Positions 9,570 through 18,746 of a stretch of DNA of 64,000 nucleotides are shown piece by piece (positions within the stretch are counted from its first letter, which is position 1; the number at the start of each line of letters is the position of its first letter). The stretch is from Aneurinibacillus tyrosinisolvens (lineage in GTDB: Bacteria; Bacillota; Bacilli; Aneurinibacillales; Aneurinibacillaceae), in the NCBI RefSeq assembly GCF_001015055.1, contig NZ_BBWZ01000003.1:140091-204090 (forward strand), in the 5' to 3' direction. The translations under genes were made by a program, and so were the position numbers. The notes beneath the pieces are model-generated. The model was given only the letters and a program-made list of their open reading frames with translations, ran no database searches and had not been told where the DNA came from.

Positions 9570-10379
9570 ATTTGGGGCAAGCTGGTGGGCGAAGCACTGG
9601 CGTGCACAAATCGAGCTACTATACGAAGGAAACAGGATGCAGCGCGGGCGAACGTATGCAAGAGACGGTTATGTGGAAAACATCCGGTTGGTTAAAGACA
9701 ATGTTCACGCGGATGTCGCCGGGCGCAGAATCCGCCCTTACAAGGTAACCATCGCTTTTCACAAAATAAGCCCGGAGCAGCGCCAGAAGCTGCTGAGCGT
9801 ACTGGCCGAACGCCCGCGCTATACGGCCATGCTCCTGGATGGCGAGATGCCCCGCGAAATAGAGGAGATATGTAAGGAGGCCAGATTTTCGTTGTTTCCG
9901 GACAGTGAAAGGGAACTTATAACCGAGTGCTCCTGCCCTGACGTGGAAAATCCGTGCAAGCATATTGCGGCTGTTCTGTATGTGCTCGGTTCCCGGATGA
10001 ATGAGAATCCGTTCCTCCTGCTTGAAATGCGGGGTGTGAGCCGGGCCTTTGTGATGGAGAATCTTCGTAATAACTGGAAAAAAGAGGAGGGGGGCCAGCT
10101 GGAAAATCGCAGGACACTGAACGGGAAAGCGAAATGCTTCCCACGCATGCTTACTTGTGGAAAGCTGCGGCCAGCGGGGCGTTCTGGTCGGCAGGCCCGC
10201 ATTTTAATGAAGTAGAAATCGATTTTTATCCGGACGATCCGGCACAGGGTGCACTTCCTCTCTCGTGGGGAAAGCCCGATTTTATTCCTTTAGGGGAAGC
10301 TGTTAAGGACGAAATCGTAAACATCATGAAAAGAACGAGCGACAGAGCCCGTGAACAAATAAACAAGGTGGAAAAATAA
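9553..10379 (+). pseudogene. SWIM zinc-finger protein, frameshifted
   Basis: The start is the ATG at 9553 with GAGGAGG at about 9536-9542, inside the helicase gene. The first frame (to 10215) has the family N-terminus FGASWWAKHW, a repeat-like RGRTYARDGYV segment, and the SWIM motif CSCPDVENPCKH (CxCx6CxH), a zinc-binding nucleic-acid or protein module. After about residue 180 the frame becomes meaningless, while the expected C-terminus (AFWSAGPHF ... WGKPDFIPL ... SDRAREQI) runs in another frame to 10379. Adding one G to the G6 run at 10089-10094 joins both parts into a ~275-residue protein of normal form. So this is either a recent frameshift or a sequencing undercall; I favour the latter. 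Confidence 0.8.
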
Positions 10380-10418
10380 AGAGAAGAGAAGGACGTTTAT
10401 CCCTCTCTTCTCTTCTTG
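10380..10418. terminator. Bidirectional terminator between SWIM gene and SelW-like gene
   Basis: AGAGAAGAGAAGGA pairs with TCCCTCTCTTCTCT around a short loop, between the ends of two convergent genes, with A and T tracts on either side. Confidence 0.7.
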
Positions 10419-10661
10419 TTATGGTTTTATATTTTGCATGGCTTCAACGATTTCTTCGTTAGCAGGAAAACGCCCCTGCTCTTTCTTCGAAAAAATAAGC
10501 TCATCGTCTACAGTCACTTCAAAAACGCCCCCGCCTGAGGGGATAATCGTGATTTCCTTTATATCAAAACGGAAATGGTTGTCCTTCATTAGTTCTTCCA
10601 TCAAACTGATGGCTTTTGGCAAGTAGTTTCACATATTGCAGTATTCAATACGCAGCTTCAT
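10419..10661 (-). CDS. SelW/Rdx-family redox protein with in-frame TGA: candidate selenoprotein
   Basis: Read from the ATG at 10661 (AAAGGAG lies 8 bases upstream), the product is 80 residues with a TGA as codon 11 (10631-10629). The text before it, MKLRIEYCNM, and after it, NYLPKAISLMEEL, is continuous with the Rdx/SelW family, as is IPSGGGVFEVTVDDELIFSK and GRFP further on. The TGA falls exactly where the family has the second redox residue of CxxC or CxxU, giving C8-N-M-X11. A hairpin suited to a bacterial SECIS starts 17 bases downstream. Without readthrough, translation would have to restart at a TTG after the TGA and lose the active site. Alternatives are a nonsense mutation of a Cys codon or a base-call error. 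No selenocysteine machinery is in this window, so the claim depends on the rest of the genome. Confidence 0.7.
10598..10612 (-). promoter_or_regulatory. Candidate bacterial SECIS hairpin
   Basis: On the minus strand, CCATCA-GTT-TGATGG forms a perfect 6-bp stem with a 3-base loop whose first base is G. The stem starts 17 bases after the TGA. Known bacterial SECIS elements have an apical loop of 3-14 bases, a G in the first two loop positions, and 16-37 bases between UGA and the apical stem; all three hold here. Confidence 0.5.
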
Positions 10662-10695
10662 TTGCCAACACTCCTTTGTTTTGTTTTCTTTATTA

Positions 10696-11903
10696 TTATT
10701 CGTAGCATGCCTCATAAATTTTTTCGATTTCATCCGCCGTTAACTCACGTGTGCCCGTAATAAAATTATTTCCGCCGCCGCTTACACGCACGGTTTCCTC
10801 GGCCATCAAACGCAAATCTTCCCGCTTAATTCCAAGCTCCATCAGCGTGCCGTAAACCCCGATTTCTTTGTACCAGCCAACGAGTGCTTCAATCGCTGCC
10901 TGAGCGGCGCGCTGGTCATCCTCTTCCAGTACGCCGAATACTGTGCGTCCCAGGCGTGCCAGGCGCTGCGGCCGATCCTGTTTGACAACAAGTTCAAAAT
11001 AAGCCGGTGTTAAGATAGCAAGGCCGCGTCCGTGGGAAATATCATAATGCGCGGACAGTGTATGCTCGATCGCATGGACGGGAAAAGTACCGCCCCGGCC
11101 TGCGCTTGCAATCCCGACAAGGGCCAGTGTACTCGTCCAGACAGGTGAGAGCGGGCTTCATAGTTCTCCGGCTCATCAAGTGCTTGCCTGGCGTACCTTA
11201 TTGTATTGCGCATAAGCCCTTCGGTAATCTCATCCTGCACGTTGGCGTTTTCATCCCCGGTCATGTACCCTTCGTACAAATGGGTAAACATGTCCGCTGC
11301 ACCGTCTGCCGTATAATTAGCGGACACAGTATACGTGAGCTCTGGATCAAGCACAGCGGCTTGCGGGAACAGGCCAGGTCCGCCGATGCCTGATTTTTCT
11401 TTCGTTTCCCAGTTGGTGATAACAGCACCGGAGTTCGCTTCGGATCCGGTAGCGGCCAGGGTCGGAACGGTGATAATCGGCAGAGCTTCCTGGATAGGGA
11501 GCAGTTCTTTCCATTTACCGGTTTTATTCCCGCGGATGTATTCGTGGATCGGTCTGCCGGACAGGGCAACGGTCGCAATCGCCTTGGATGCATCCATCGC
11601 TGAACCGCCTCCAAGGGCAAGAATAAGCTCACAGCCTTCCTCTCTCGCGATTTTTCCCCCTTCATCAATCGTAGTGGCGCGTGGATTCGGTTCGATGCGG
11701 TCAAACAAAACGTAATCAATGCCTGCATTTTTAAGAGAAGTAGTCACTTTATCAAGTGAACCGGTTTTTTTTGTAGAGGAACGGCCGGTAACCAGCAGTA
11801 CTTTTTTGGCATAAGGAGCAACGATTTCGCCGACCCGGTTGACTTCACCTTTCCCAAAATGGATTTTGGTTGGCATATTCAATGTAAAATTAAGCAAGTA
11901 CAT
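10696..11903 (-). pseudogene. Iron-containing alcohol dehydrogenase, frameshifted
   Basis: Group III metal-dependent alcohol dehydrogenase, likely oxidising or reducing a small alcohol/aldehyde with NAD(P). The first ~255 residues (11903 down to ~11145) have the family start MPTKIHFGKGEVNRVGEI, the cofactor loop LALGGGSAMDASKAIA, the ITVPTLAATGSEAN motif and metal-ligand region GAADMFTHLYEGYM. The frame then fails near 11139-11148; a second frame continues TSTLALVGIASAGRGG, the metal-ligand histidines HAIEHTLSAHYDISHG, and ends with EEIEKIYEACYE-like sequence at 10696. The two parts together equal a normal ~400-residue enzyme, so one base is gained or lost here. No homopolymer marks the site, so a true mutation is possible. 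Confidence 0.85.
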
Positions 11904-12034
11904 TCCCTCCTATATTGGTAAGATAAGAATAGGGTGTGCAAAAACCCACCTTTCTATCGTCTCATACTTACTTTTTGCAAGCAAGTATTTTGCCATTTTC
12001 GGTAAAACTTATAGGTAAAGGAGGAAGCAGGCAA

Positions 12035-12205
12035 ATGAAAATGAAATGGATTTATTGGATGCGGCTCTTTCCGACGAAATTTCAGGCGAGCTGCCTTGTG
12101 AAGCGAATGGAAGAGGACTGGTGGACGAAAGGATATGAGAGTCCCAGGATCGTTGAAATATTCAAAGTGAAAGATGGCCGGTACGGCGTAAGGTACATAT
12201 GGTAG
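12035..12205 (+). CDS. Small hypothetical protein, 56 aa
   Basis: Start chosen at the ATG at 12035 because AAAGGAGG lies just upstream (12017-12024). The product is basic and Trp-rich (WIYWMRLFP, EEDWWTKGYESPRIVEIFKV), ends in VRYIW, and is free of obvious membrane segments. It stands alone between the alcohol dehydrogenase (divergent) and the germinant receptor operon (convergent). I do not recognise a family. Confidence 0.6.
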   Translation: MKMKWIYWMRLFPTKFQASCLVKRMEEDWWTKGYESPRIVEIFKVKDGRYGVRYIW

Positions 12206-12239
12206 CACCACTTGTGAACCTTTCATGACGTTACACATG

Positions 12240-13346
12240 CTAATTTTTAGAGAACAGAGTATCGCCCTCCGCATTTGAAGAAGGTCTATCTTTCTTCTGT
12301 GGCCGGAGAATAATATAGAGCAGAGAAGGAATCAAAAGTATGGAAATAAGCGTAATCATCGGCCATACCCGATTGAGGCCCAACAGTGAAAGGTTGTTCT
12401 GGTAAAACCATAGCGAACATACGAATGCGAAGACTCCAACAGGGACAGTAAGTTCTTTTGCTGAAGTTTTTGGAATCATTTGTTTTAATCCATGGGTAAT
12501 GACATACAGCAGGATTCCGAGTTTTATAATCAAAGACGGTAACCAGATGCTTAGGAGCGGCAGGTCAAACCGATCAAGAAAGTCACCGAGACGGATATGC
12601 CGGATCAACTCATGGGTTGGGTAGGCGAGGCGGCTTGCGAGTTCGTATCCACATACAAGTTGTATAAGGGCCATCGCTATTTCAAATAGGAAACACCCCA
12701 TCAAAAAACCATAAAAGCTTTTGCGAAAGGTAAAGGTGCGATTTGAATACAGAAATGGCAAAACAATGATTTCCCCAATATAACCGACAAGATACCAGCT
12801 TCCTTTAAGGGGAGTTGCCATTCCTTCTTCAAATGGCGGAACAGCATTCCGTACGTCGATCTTTCCAAGCAACAAGATAGGCAGCATGATAATGGCTAAG
12901 GCGACAACCGGAAAATAAAGCTCTACTAACCGGGCGCCTGTTTCGGCACCACCACGCGCGATAAGGATTAGAGTGAGGGCAATGAGAAACATAACGGCTG
13001 CTAAAGGTGTGTGGCGCAGCAAAATAGAGTTGATTAATTCAGTAGCGTTTCGCATGTCTCTTGTTAAGCTTACAAAGAAAAATGCAAGGTAAAAGAAGGT
13101 GAGGGCTCGTCCAAGAATGCTATAACGGCTAACCATTACAGTAAGTAAATCCTGGTCTGGAAAGCGGGCCATTATTTTGGAAAGCAGCCATAGGGAGATT
13201 GTGCATATTGCGATAACAGGAAAAATAGAAAACCAGGCATTTTCTTTTGCGACTTCAATCACCTGCGCAGGTACGTTAATGAGGGTTGCAGCAAGAACGA
13301 AATTTGCCCCGATAAGAGTAAGTTGTCTATCTGAGATTTTTTCCAA
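12240..13346 (-). CDS. Spore germinant receptor B subunit (GerAB/GerKB family permease)
   Basis: A 368-residue integral membrane protein with about ten hydrophobic helices, of the endospore germination permease family (APC superfamily relatives). It starts MEKISDRQLTLIGANFVLAATL, characteristic of GerAB-type subunits. It is the ligand-sensing subunit in the family, binding amino acids or sugars in the inner spore membrane. It is the last gene of a four-gene minus-strand operon (A, C, D, B). Which germinant it senses cannot be read from the sequence. Expression in the forespore is expected for the family, not shown here. Confidence 0.92.
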   Translation of the reverse strand: MEKISDRQLTLIGANFVLAATLINVPAQVIEVAKENAWFSIFPVIAICTISLWLLSKIMARFPDQDLLTVMVSRYSILGRALTFFYLAFFFVSLTRDMRNATELINSILLRHTPLAAVMFLIALTLILIARGGAETGARLVELYFPVVALAIIMLPILLLGKIDVRNAVPPFEEGMATPLKGSWYLVGYIGEIIVLPFLYSNRTFTFRKSFYGFLMGCFLFEIAMALIQLVCGYELASRLAYPTHELIRHIRLGDFLDRFDLPLLSIWLPSLIIKLGILLYVITHGLKQMIPKTSAKELTVPVGVFAFVCSLWFYQNNLSLLGLNRVWPMITLISILLIPSLLYIILRPQKKDRPSSNAEGDTLFSKN

Positions 13347-13366
13347 GAGACTCTCTCCTTCATTTT

Positions 13367-13600
13367 TCAGTTAGACTTAAACGGAACGAACGGTTCCAAA
13401 ATCCTTATGAACCCATCCATTGGATGAGGAACCTCAATCAAAGTCAGTACATACACCAACAGTGCTGCACTAATAGAAATAAGAAAGATGGATAGCCAAA
13501 GCGTGATACTTCCAGCCTTGCGCAGTTCCTTCCACTGAATGGAAAGAATAATAACGGCTGTAAAGATCGTCAGGATGGATACACCGAATGGGGATAGCAT
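13367..13600 (-). CDS. Small two-helix germinant receptor subunit (D subunit)
   Basis: A 77-residue protein with two membrane helices (about residues 6-22 and 32-54). Its position, between the C and B genes and overlapping the end of the C gene by one base, matches the D subunits known in some Bacillus ger operons, which modulate receptor activity. Sequence identity to those is low for such short proteins, so the call rests on position, length and topology. Confidence 0.75.
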   Translation of the reverse strand: MLSPFGVSILTIFTAVIILSIQWKELRKAGSITLWLSIFLISISAALLVYVLTLIEVPHPMDGFIRILEPFVPFKSN

Positions 13601-14787
13601 TAGTGTAAATCTCTCTCCTTTCGCACGGGAGAAGAAATAATGGTTCCGAATTGTTCAATATGGACGCGTGGATCAACGGACACCTTAACCTGGGATAGGT
13701 AGGTTTTCCAGTCCTTTTCCATCGATTTCCATTCTTTGGGATATTTTTGATGGAACGTTTTCCCGAAGCCCATCGGGTCGCTATGATACGTATGCTGCAG
13801 CTCGTCAATCACTTGCTCAACCCTTCGCTTAATTTCATTATTTACCCACTGCTCCAGCTTAACAAAATTTTCTTTCTTCTCAGTAATGTTGTAGGATGAT
13901 GTATTTTCAACAACGGTTGCTCTCGTACGAAAGACGATGTTCATTGCTAGTTTGTTATTATTTATATATGGCTTCAATTGCGTTTTATTTTCGTTTATCT
14001 GCAAGCTTATCTTTCCGGTTTGTCCGGGAGGCTGAACGATTACCGTGGATGGATTGGGTGCCAAATCCATTGCAATAAGGAGTCCCAATGCCTTTTCGCC
14101 TGTTAACGTTCCGACAGCTTTTTCTCTGTTAAATATAGAAAAGCCGCTAAGTTTCACTGTTGTTTTAGGCTTTCCTTTGCTTCCCGGCTTTGTATTGATG
14201 ACAGAAAAGACAGGAGCGATCGGATCTTTTCCGGGGGAAAGTGAATCCTGTATAAATTGTTTCATAGTATAAGGTTTTTTCGTTGCTCTTTGCACAATTT
14301 CACGTACCGCCTCGGCAGGGAATTTTTCGACGGGTGCGTCGGCATTTAATAAGTCACGTGCAGTTCCATTTGCTACGACAAGAAAAGTGGTTAACCGGTT
14401 AACCGGGTTTCTGGCCACAACGTCCAGAACGTTTTCTATTCCGCCTTTAGCCATCTCATTTCCGAGTACAAGAACGCTTCGGTGGGAAAAATTTAAATAA
14501 CGGGGAAGTGCTTCTTGTTCACTTGAGAAAGTTTGTTCAAGTGAATCACCAAGGCGGGAATCCAAATAGTAGGACTTATCACCAGATGACCCGCCCCCGC
14601 CCCCTTTACTGCCAGCCCCGCCTAACTGGCTGGGTAAAGGGATCTGAAAGGTTGTGCGAAATTTGTCTTTCTCTTTATCGACGCCGGTTGCTACTACAAA
14701 AGCAATGTCGTTAATTTCAGTTCGATCCCAGCAGCCCGTTAGGATTAAAGGTAACATGAGCAAAAGGATAAGAAATTTTTTATGCAT
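13600..14787 (-). CDS. Spore germinant receptor C subunit (Ger(x)C lipoprotein)
   Basis: A 395-residue lipoprotein: MHKKFLILLLMLPLILTGCW gives a signal peptide with lipobox LTGC, then the family hallmark WDRTEINDIAFV. It anchors to the outer face of the inner spore membrane with the A and B subunits. A low-complexity Gly/Ser loop (GAGSKGGGGGSSG) sits near residue 60. The start is 2 bases after the A gene's stop codon. The C-terminal domain ending (VSVDPRVHIEQFGTI) is intact. Confidence 0.92.
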   Translation of the reverse strand: MHKKFLILLLMLPLILTGCWDRTEINDIAFVVATGVDKEKDKFRTTFQIPLPSQLGGAGSKGGGGGSSGDKSYYLDSRLGDSLEQTFSSEQEALPRYLNFSHRSVLVLGNEMAKGGIENVLDVVARNPVNRLTTFLVVANGTARDLLNADAPVEKFPAEAVREIVQRATKKPYTMKQFIQDSLSPGKDPIAPVFSVINTKPGSKGKPKTTVKLSGFSIFNREKAVGTLTGEKALGLLIAMDLAPNPSTVIVQPPGQTGKISLQINENKTQLKPYINNNKLAMNIVFRTRATVVENTSSYNITEKKENFVKLEQWVNNEIKRRVEQVIDELQHTYHSDPMGFGKTFHQKYPKEWKSMEKDWKTYLSQVKVSVDPRVHIEQFGTIISSPVRKERDLH

Positions 14788-14789
14788 GA

Positions 14790-16376
14790 TTATCTCTCCT
14801 CAGCCGGAGGCGGCGTAGGTTTCATCCCCCGCCGCATCCGTTTACGGTTTAAATGGGAGTAGGAGAAAGGGCGGAAAACCATTTTCCACCACGGAACGCG
14901 AACAAAGATATCTTTAATATCATATTGGTTATACGGTGCAACGCCAGACAGGTACGGTACCCCAAACGTCCGTAAATTTACCAGGTGGATCGAAATCAGC
15001 AGGCCGCCGATTACAATACCGAACAACCCGAACGAAGCTGCCAGGAACATCAGGGGAAACCGCAGCATGCGTACGGCAATCGCCAGGTTGTATTTAGGAA
15101 TGGTAAATGATGAAATACCGGTTAATGCGACAACAATGACCATAGGCGCTGATACGATCCCGGCTTCAACGGCCCCCTGGCCGATAATCAGCGCGCCAAG
15201 AATACTGACTCCCTGACCAACTGCTTTGGGCAGGCGAATGCCTGCTTCGCGCAGCGCTTCAAAGGCGAGTTCCATCATAAGCGCCTCCAGAAGGGCAGGG
15301 AAAGGAATGGCTTCTCTTGAAGCGGCAATGCTAAGCACTAGCCGCGTCGGCAGCATATCAGGGTGATAAGTAAGCACGGCAATATAGAGAGACGGCAGAA
15401 AAAGGGCAATCAGCATCAATGCGTAACGCAGCCAGCGAAGCATATTGGCGATAATGTACCGTTCGTAATAGTCTTCGCCGGCCTGCATCAATTGCCAGAA
15501 GGTAACCGGAGCGATTAAAACGAATGGCGTTCCATCGACGAGGATCGCAAACTTTCCTTCAAGGAGGTTTCCGCAAACAGTATCAGGACGTTCTGTATAT
15601 TGAAACTGCGGAAAAGGCGAATGCGGACTGTCCTCGATAAATTCCTCGATATAACCGGTTTCAAGGATGCCGTCGATTTTAATTTCACTCAATCGTTTTC
15701 TGGCTTCCTTTATAACGTTAGGATCAGCAACTCCCTCTATGTAGGCGAGAACTACGTTTGTTCTCGTATGTTCCCCGATTTTCATTGCTTCCATTTTTAG
15801 ACGGGGAGATTTTATGCGAAAGCGAATCAGCCCGGTGTTTGTCCGGATTCCTTCGGCGAACCCTTCCCGTGGGCCCCGAACCACGGCTTCTGTCTCTGGC
15901 TCACTTACCCCTCTGCGGTTTCCACCAATGGCATTGATTACGAGTGCTTCTGTCTTGCCGTCAAGGAGGAGAACCGTATTTGCACCCAGGACATTATCCA
16001 CGACATCGGAATAGTATTTTACTTTAGAAAGCTGGGAGAGCGCGATATTCGATTCATCTAGTATGTCGTCTTTTATTGTTTGTTTATTTTCATCCAGGAA
16101 TTGTGGAAGGAGTGGGCGCAATACGTTATTATGGATGTCATCCGTCTTTACCATCCCATCAATAAAGATGAGGAAGCCATACATTTTTTCGTCCATGCGC
16201 AGTTCCCGAAACACAACGTCGGAGCAATTCTTGAACGTTTCTTTTAGTATTTTTACATTATCATCAAGCGTACTTGACAATGTATTGTCCATTTCCTCGG
16301 AAGGATCTACCGCTTCTTTAAGAGGATCAATGTTGCTGTTGTCGTTTCTGTTTCTTTTGCGTGGCCTTTTCTCCAT
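14790..16376 (-). CDS. Spore germinant receptor A subunit (GerAA/GerKA family)
   Basis: The start is set at 16376: AAGGAGGA lies 7 bases upstream, while an earlier in-frame ATG at 16514 has no such site. The 528-residue protein has the charged N-terminal domain of the family (KRPRKRNRNDNSNIDPLK at the very start, an Asn/Arg-rich linker), the cytosolic GerA domain with DGMVKTDDIH and LLDGKTEALVINA, then about five to six membrane helices from residue ~290 on. It is the first gene of the operon and is needed for receptor assembly and signalling in the family. Confidence 0.93.
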   Translation of the reverse strand: MEKRPRKRNRNDNSNIDPLKEAVDPSEEMDNTLSSTLDDNVKILKETFKNCSDVVFRELRMDEKMYGFLIFIDGMVKTDDIHNNVLRPLLPQFLDENKQTIKDDILDESNIALSQLSKVKYYSDVVDNVLGANTVLLLDGKTEALVINAIGGNRRGVSEPETEAVVRGPREGFAEGIRTNTGLIRFRIKSPRLKMEAMKIGEHTRTNVVLAYIEGVADPNVIKEARKRLSEIKIDGILETGYIEEFIEDSPHSPFPQFQYTERPDTVCGNLLEGKFAILVDGTPFVLIAPVTFWQLMQAGEDYYERYIIANMLRWLRYALMLIALFLPSLYIAVLTYHPDMLPTRLVLSIAASREAIPFPALLEALMMELAFEALREAGIRLPKAVGQGVSILGALIIGQGAVEAGIVSAPMVIVVALTGISSFTIPKYNLAIAVRMLRFPLMFLAASFGLFGIVIGGLLISIHLVNLRTFGVPYLSGVAPYNQYDIKDIFVRVPWWKMVFRPFSYSHLNRKRMRRGMKPTPPPAEER

Positions 16377-16580
16377 CCCAATCCTCCTTCCAGACGGTAA
16401 CATAGCTGTCTTACGTACACGCTTATATTTTCCTGCTCCTGCCATGTTTATACGCAATCTTTCCATGCTAACAGTGTACGGTTTGCTTCCAAACGTTGTA
16501 TAATGAGAATGCACGTTCCTGTAGATCGGATGGCCTGAATGGAAGAGTGGTACACCTATACAAAAAACGGAGGTAAGTAT

Positions 16581-18398
16581 GTGCGTAAAGTAATCATTGC
16601 AGAAAAGCCATCTGTTGCAAAAAACATAGCAGATGCATTAAAAATTAAAACAAAGCAGGATGGATACTTTGAGGGGAAAGATTACATTATTACATGGGCT
16701 TTTGGCCATTTGCTGCAGCTATACGATGCGAAAGACTATGATGCAAAGATGGCAAAATGGAACCTGAAGAATTTCCCTTTTATTCCTGCATCTTTTCGCT
16801 ACAAAGTTAAAACCAGCCCCAGGGACAAGGACAAACTCGATCCGGGTGCCGCCAAGCAGCTGAAGACGATTTACGGATTGTTGAAACGGCCCGATGTTGA
16901 CATGATTATCTCGGCGTGTGATTTTGACCGGGAAGGACAAATCATTGGTGATACGATCATTTATAACTCCGGGACAAGTAAGAATGTATACCGTCTACTG
17001 TTGAATGAATGGACACCCGATGAGGTGCTTAAAGGGCTGCAAAATATAAAACCAAACACGGAGCTTAAGTCACTGCAGGATGCTGGCATCAGCAGGCAAT
17101 GGGCTGATTGGGTGCTCGGAATTAATTTAACTTCCGTTGCAACGTTAAAGTACCAGAAAGGGAAAGGAAAAGCACTCAATATAGGCAGGGTACTGTTGCC
17201 GACGTTGAAGATTATTTATGATCGCGACAAAGAAATAGAAAGCTTTGTTCCGGAAACGTATTTTAAGTTAACGGCCGTATTTAAAACGCAAAACAATAAC
17301 GAATATGAGGGAACATACGTAGAAGATGAGGAAGAGAAATTTAAAGATAAAGAAAGATTAACTGTAATTGAACAGGCTTTACACAGCAAAACGGCTTTCG
17401 TTATGGATAAGCAGGTAGAACGAAAACGAGAGTATCCGCCCTATCTTTTTAACCTTTCGAATCTGCAGGGGTATATTACAAGTAAATATACAGGATGGAC
17501 TTCTGACAAAGTATTAAAAACAGCGCAATCTTTATATGAGAAGAAATTTATCACTTACCCGCGTACAGGAAGCGTTGTTCTAGAGGAAAGTCTTGTTGGA
17601 AGGGCAGCAAAGGTGCTGGATGTTCTAAAAAAAGGATTGCCTTATGAAGATGAGGTTAAATTCACCAAACTAAAACGGGTATTCGATAACTCAAAAGTTG
17701 AGAGCCATAGCGCGATTGTACCAACCTATCTGGTGCCTAAGTCGCTGACAAAGGATGAAGAAATTGTATACACCGCAATTAAGAATCGCTTTATCGCCCA
17801 ATTCATGCCGGTTGCGGAATACGAAGAAACGAAAATAACGACCCAAATAAATGACAGTGAAATAAAGGGCCTGTTTATTTCGAAAGGGAAGGTTCAACTC
17901 GTTGAAGGCTGGAAGAAAGCCGAGCGAATTGAATCAAAAGATACGCTACTGCCATTCGTTACTATGAATGAGGTTGTAAGCATTTCAGATTATAGTATTT
18001 CTTCACATATAACGAAGCCGCCGAAGCACCACACCGAAAAAACGTTATTAAGAGTAATGGAAACATGTGGGAAGCGCCATGGTGATGAGGACAGCGAAGA
18101 GATGATGGATGTTGTTTTAAGCGGTTTTAGCATTGGGACGCCCGCTACAAGAGCTGAAACAATTAAAAAGTTAAAAGATGTTGGCTATATTAGCGTAGAG
18201 AAGAAAAACTTATTATGTACAGAAGTAGGCCGGAAATTAGTTGAAACGTTTCCGGTTAAAGAACTTTTTGACCTGGAGTTTACGGGCAGGTTAGAAAAGA
18301 CATTATCTGATATAGAAAAGCAGCGGTTTATGAAAGACGCCTTCTTAAAATTAATTTTTGATTTTACTGCTGACTCTGTTGAGAAAATAAAAAAATGA
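16581..18398 (+). CDS. topB: DNA topoisomerase III, main part
   Basis: A type IA topoisomerase that relaxes negatively supercoiled DNA and decatenates. The GTG at 16581 is chosen over an upstream ATG because CGGAGGT precedes it and the product then starts VRKVIIAEKPSVA, the usual Toprim start. Toprim acidic motif DFDREGQ lies near residue 113; the catalytic tyrosine is Y326 in FITYPRTGS. The frame stops at 18398 after 605 residues, without the C-terminal zinc ribbon that B. subtilis-type TopB has. That ribbon is encoded by the next frame, which begins at an ATGA overlap. See the slippery site at 18389. Confidence 0.95.
   Translation: MRKVIIAEKPSVAKNIADALKIKTKQDGYFEGKDYIITWAFGHLLQLYDAKDYDAKMAKWNLKNFPFIPASFRYKVKTSPRDKDKLDPGAAKQLKTIYGLLKRPDVDMIISACDFDREGQIIGDTIIYNSGTSKNVYRLLLNEWTPDEVLKGLQNIKPNTELKSLQDAGISRQWADWVLGINLTSVATLKYQKGKGKALNIGRVLLPTLKIIYDRDKEIESFVPETYFKLTAVFKTQNNNEYEGTYVEDEEEKFKDKERLTVIEQALHSKTAFVMDKQVERKREYPPYLFNLSNLQGYITSKYTGWTSDKVLKTAQSLYEKKFITYPRTGSVVLEESLVGRAAKVLDVLKKGLPYEDEVKFTKLKRVFDNSKVESHSAIVPTYLVPKSLTKDEEIVYTAIKNRFIAQFMPVAEYEETKITTQINDSEIKGLFISKGKVQLVEGWKKAERIESKDTLLPFVTMNEVVSISDYSISSHITKPPKHHTEKTLLRVMETCGKRHGDEDSEEMMDVVLSGFSIGTPATRAETIKKLKDVGYISVEKKNLLCTEVGRKLVETFPVKELFDLEFTGRLEKTLSDIEKQRFMKDAFLKLIFDFTADSVEKIKK
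18389..18395 (+). other. A7 slippery run at the topB frame change
   Basis: ATA-AAA-AAA-TGA: the last A of ATA and two AAA codons make the heptamer A AAA AAA in the frame used by -1 slippage sites, directly before the stop. A -1 slip would fuse the two frames. Confidence 0.45.
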
Positions 18399-18742
18399 AA
18401 AAAGAAGCAACGATAAATGAGGTAGCTGCAGAAAAGAAAGAAACGGAAGTGCTTGGAAAATGCCCGCTGTGCGGAAATGGAATCATTGAAGGGCATAAAG
18501 GATTCGGGTGCAGCAATTGGAAAAGCGGGTGTAAATTTGTCATCTGGAAAAACGATAAATTTTTGTCTGCGATGAAAAAAAAGCCGACGAAAACAATGGT
18601 GAGGTCACTCCTTAAAAACGGAATTGTGACTGTAAAAGGATTAACCAGTAAAAAAGGAAATAAGTTTGATGCCAACCTTCGGTATGAAAAAAACCCTGAT
18701 TCGGATTATTTCAGCTGGAAAATGGATTTTGCTAAAAACTAA
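18395..18742 (+). CDS. Topoisomerase III C-terminal zinc-ribbon part, in a separate frame
   Basis: 115 residues with a zinc-ribbon CPLCG ... GFGCSNWKSGCKFVIWK and a second half (TMVRSLLKNGIVTVKGLTSKKGNKFDANLRYE) typical of the C-terminal repeats of TopB. It starts ATGA over the stop of the main part. In most relatives this is part of the same polypeptide and contributes to DNA binding. Either one A has been lost from the A7 run, or the two are made separately by coupling, or as a fusion by -1 slippage. There is no separate RBS, which argues against a stand-alone gene. Confidence 0.8.
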   Translation: MKKEATINEVAAEKKETEVLGKCPLCGNGIIEGHKGFGCSNWKSGCKFVIWKNDKFLSAMKKKPTKTMVRSLLKNGIVTVKGLTSKKGNKFDANLRYEKNPDSDYFSWKMDFAKN

Positions 18743-18746
18743 ATAA

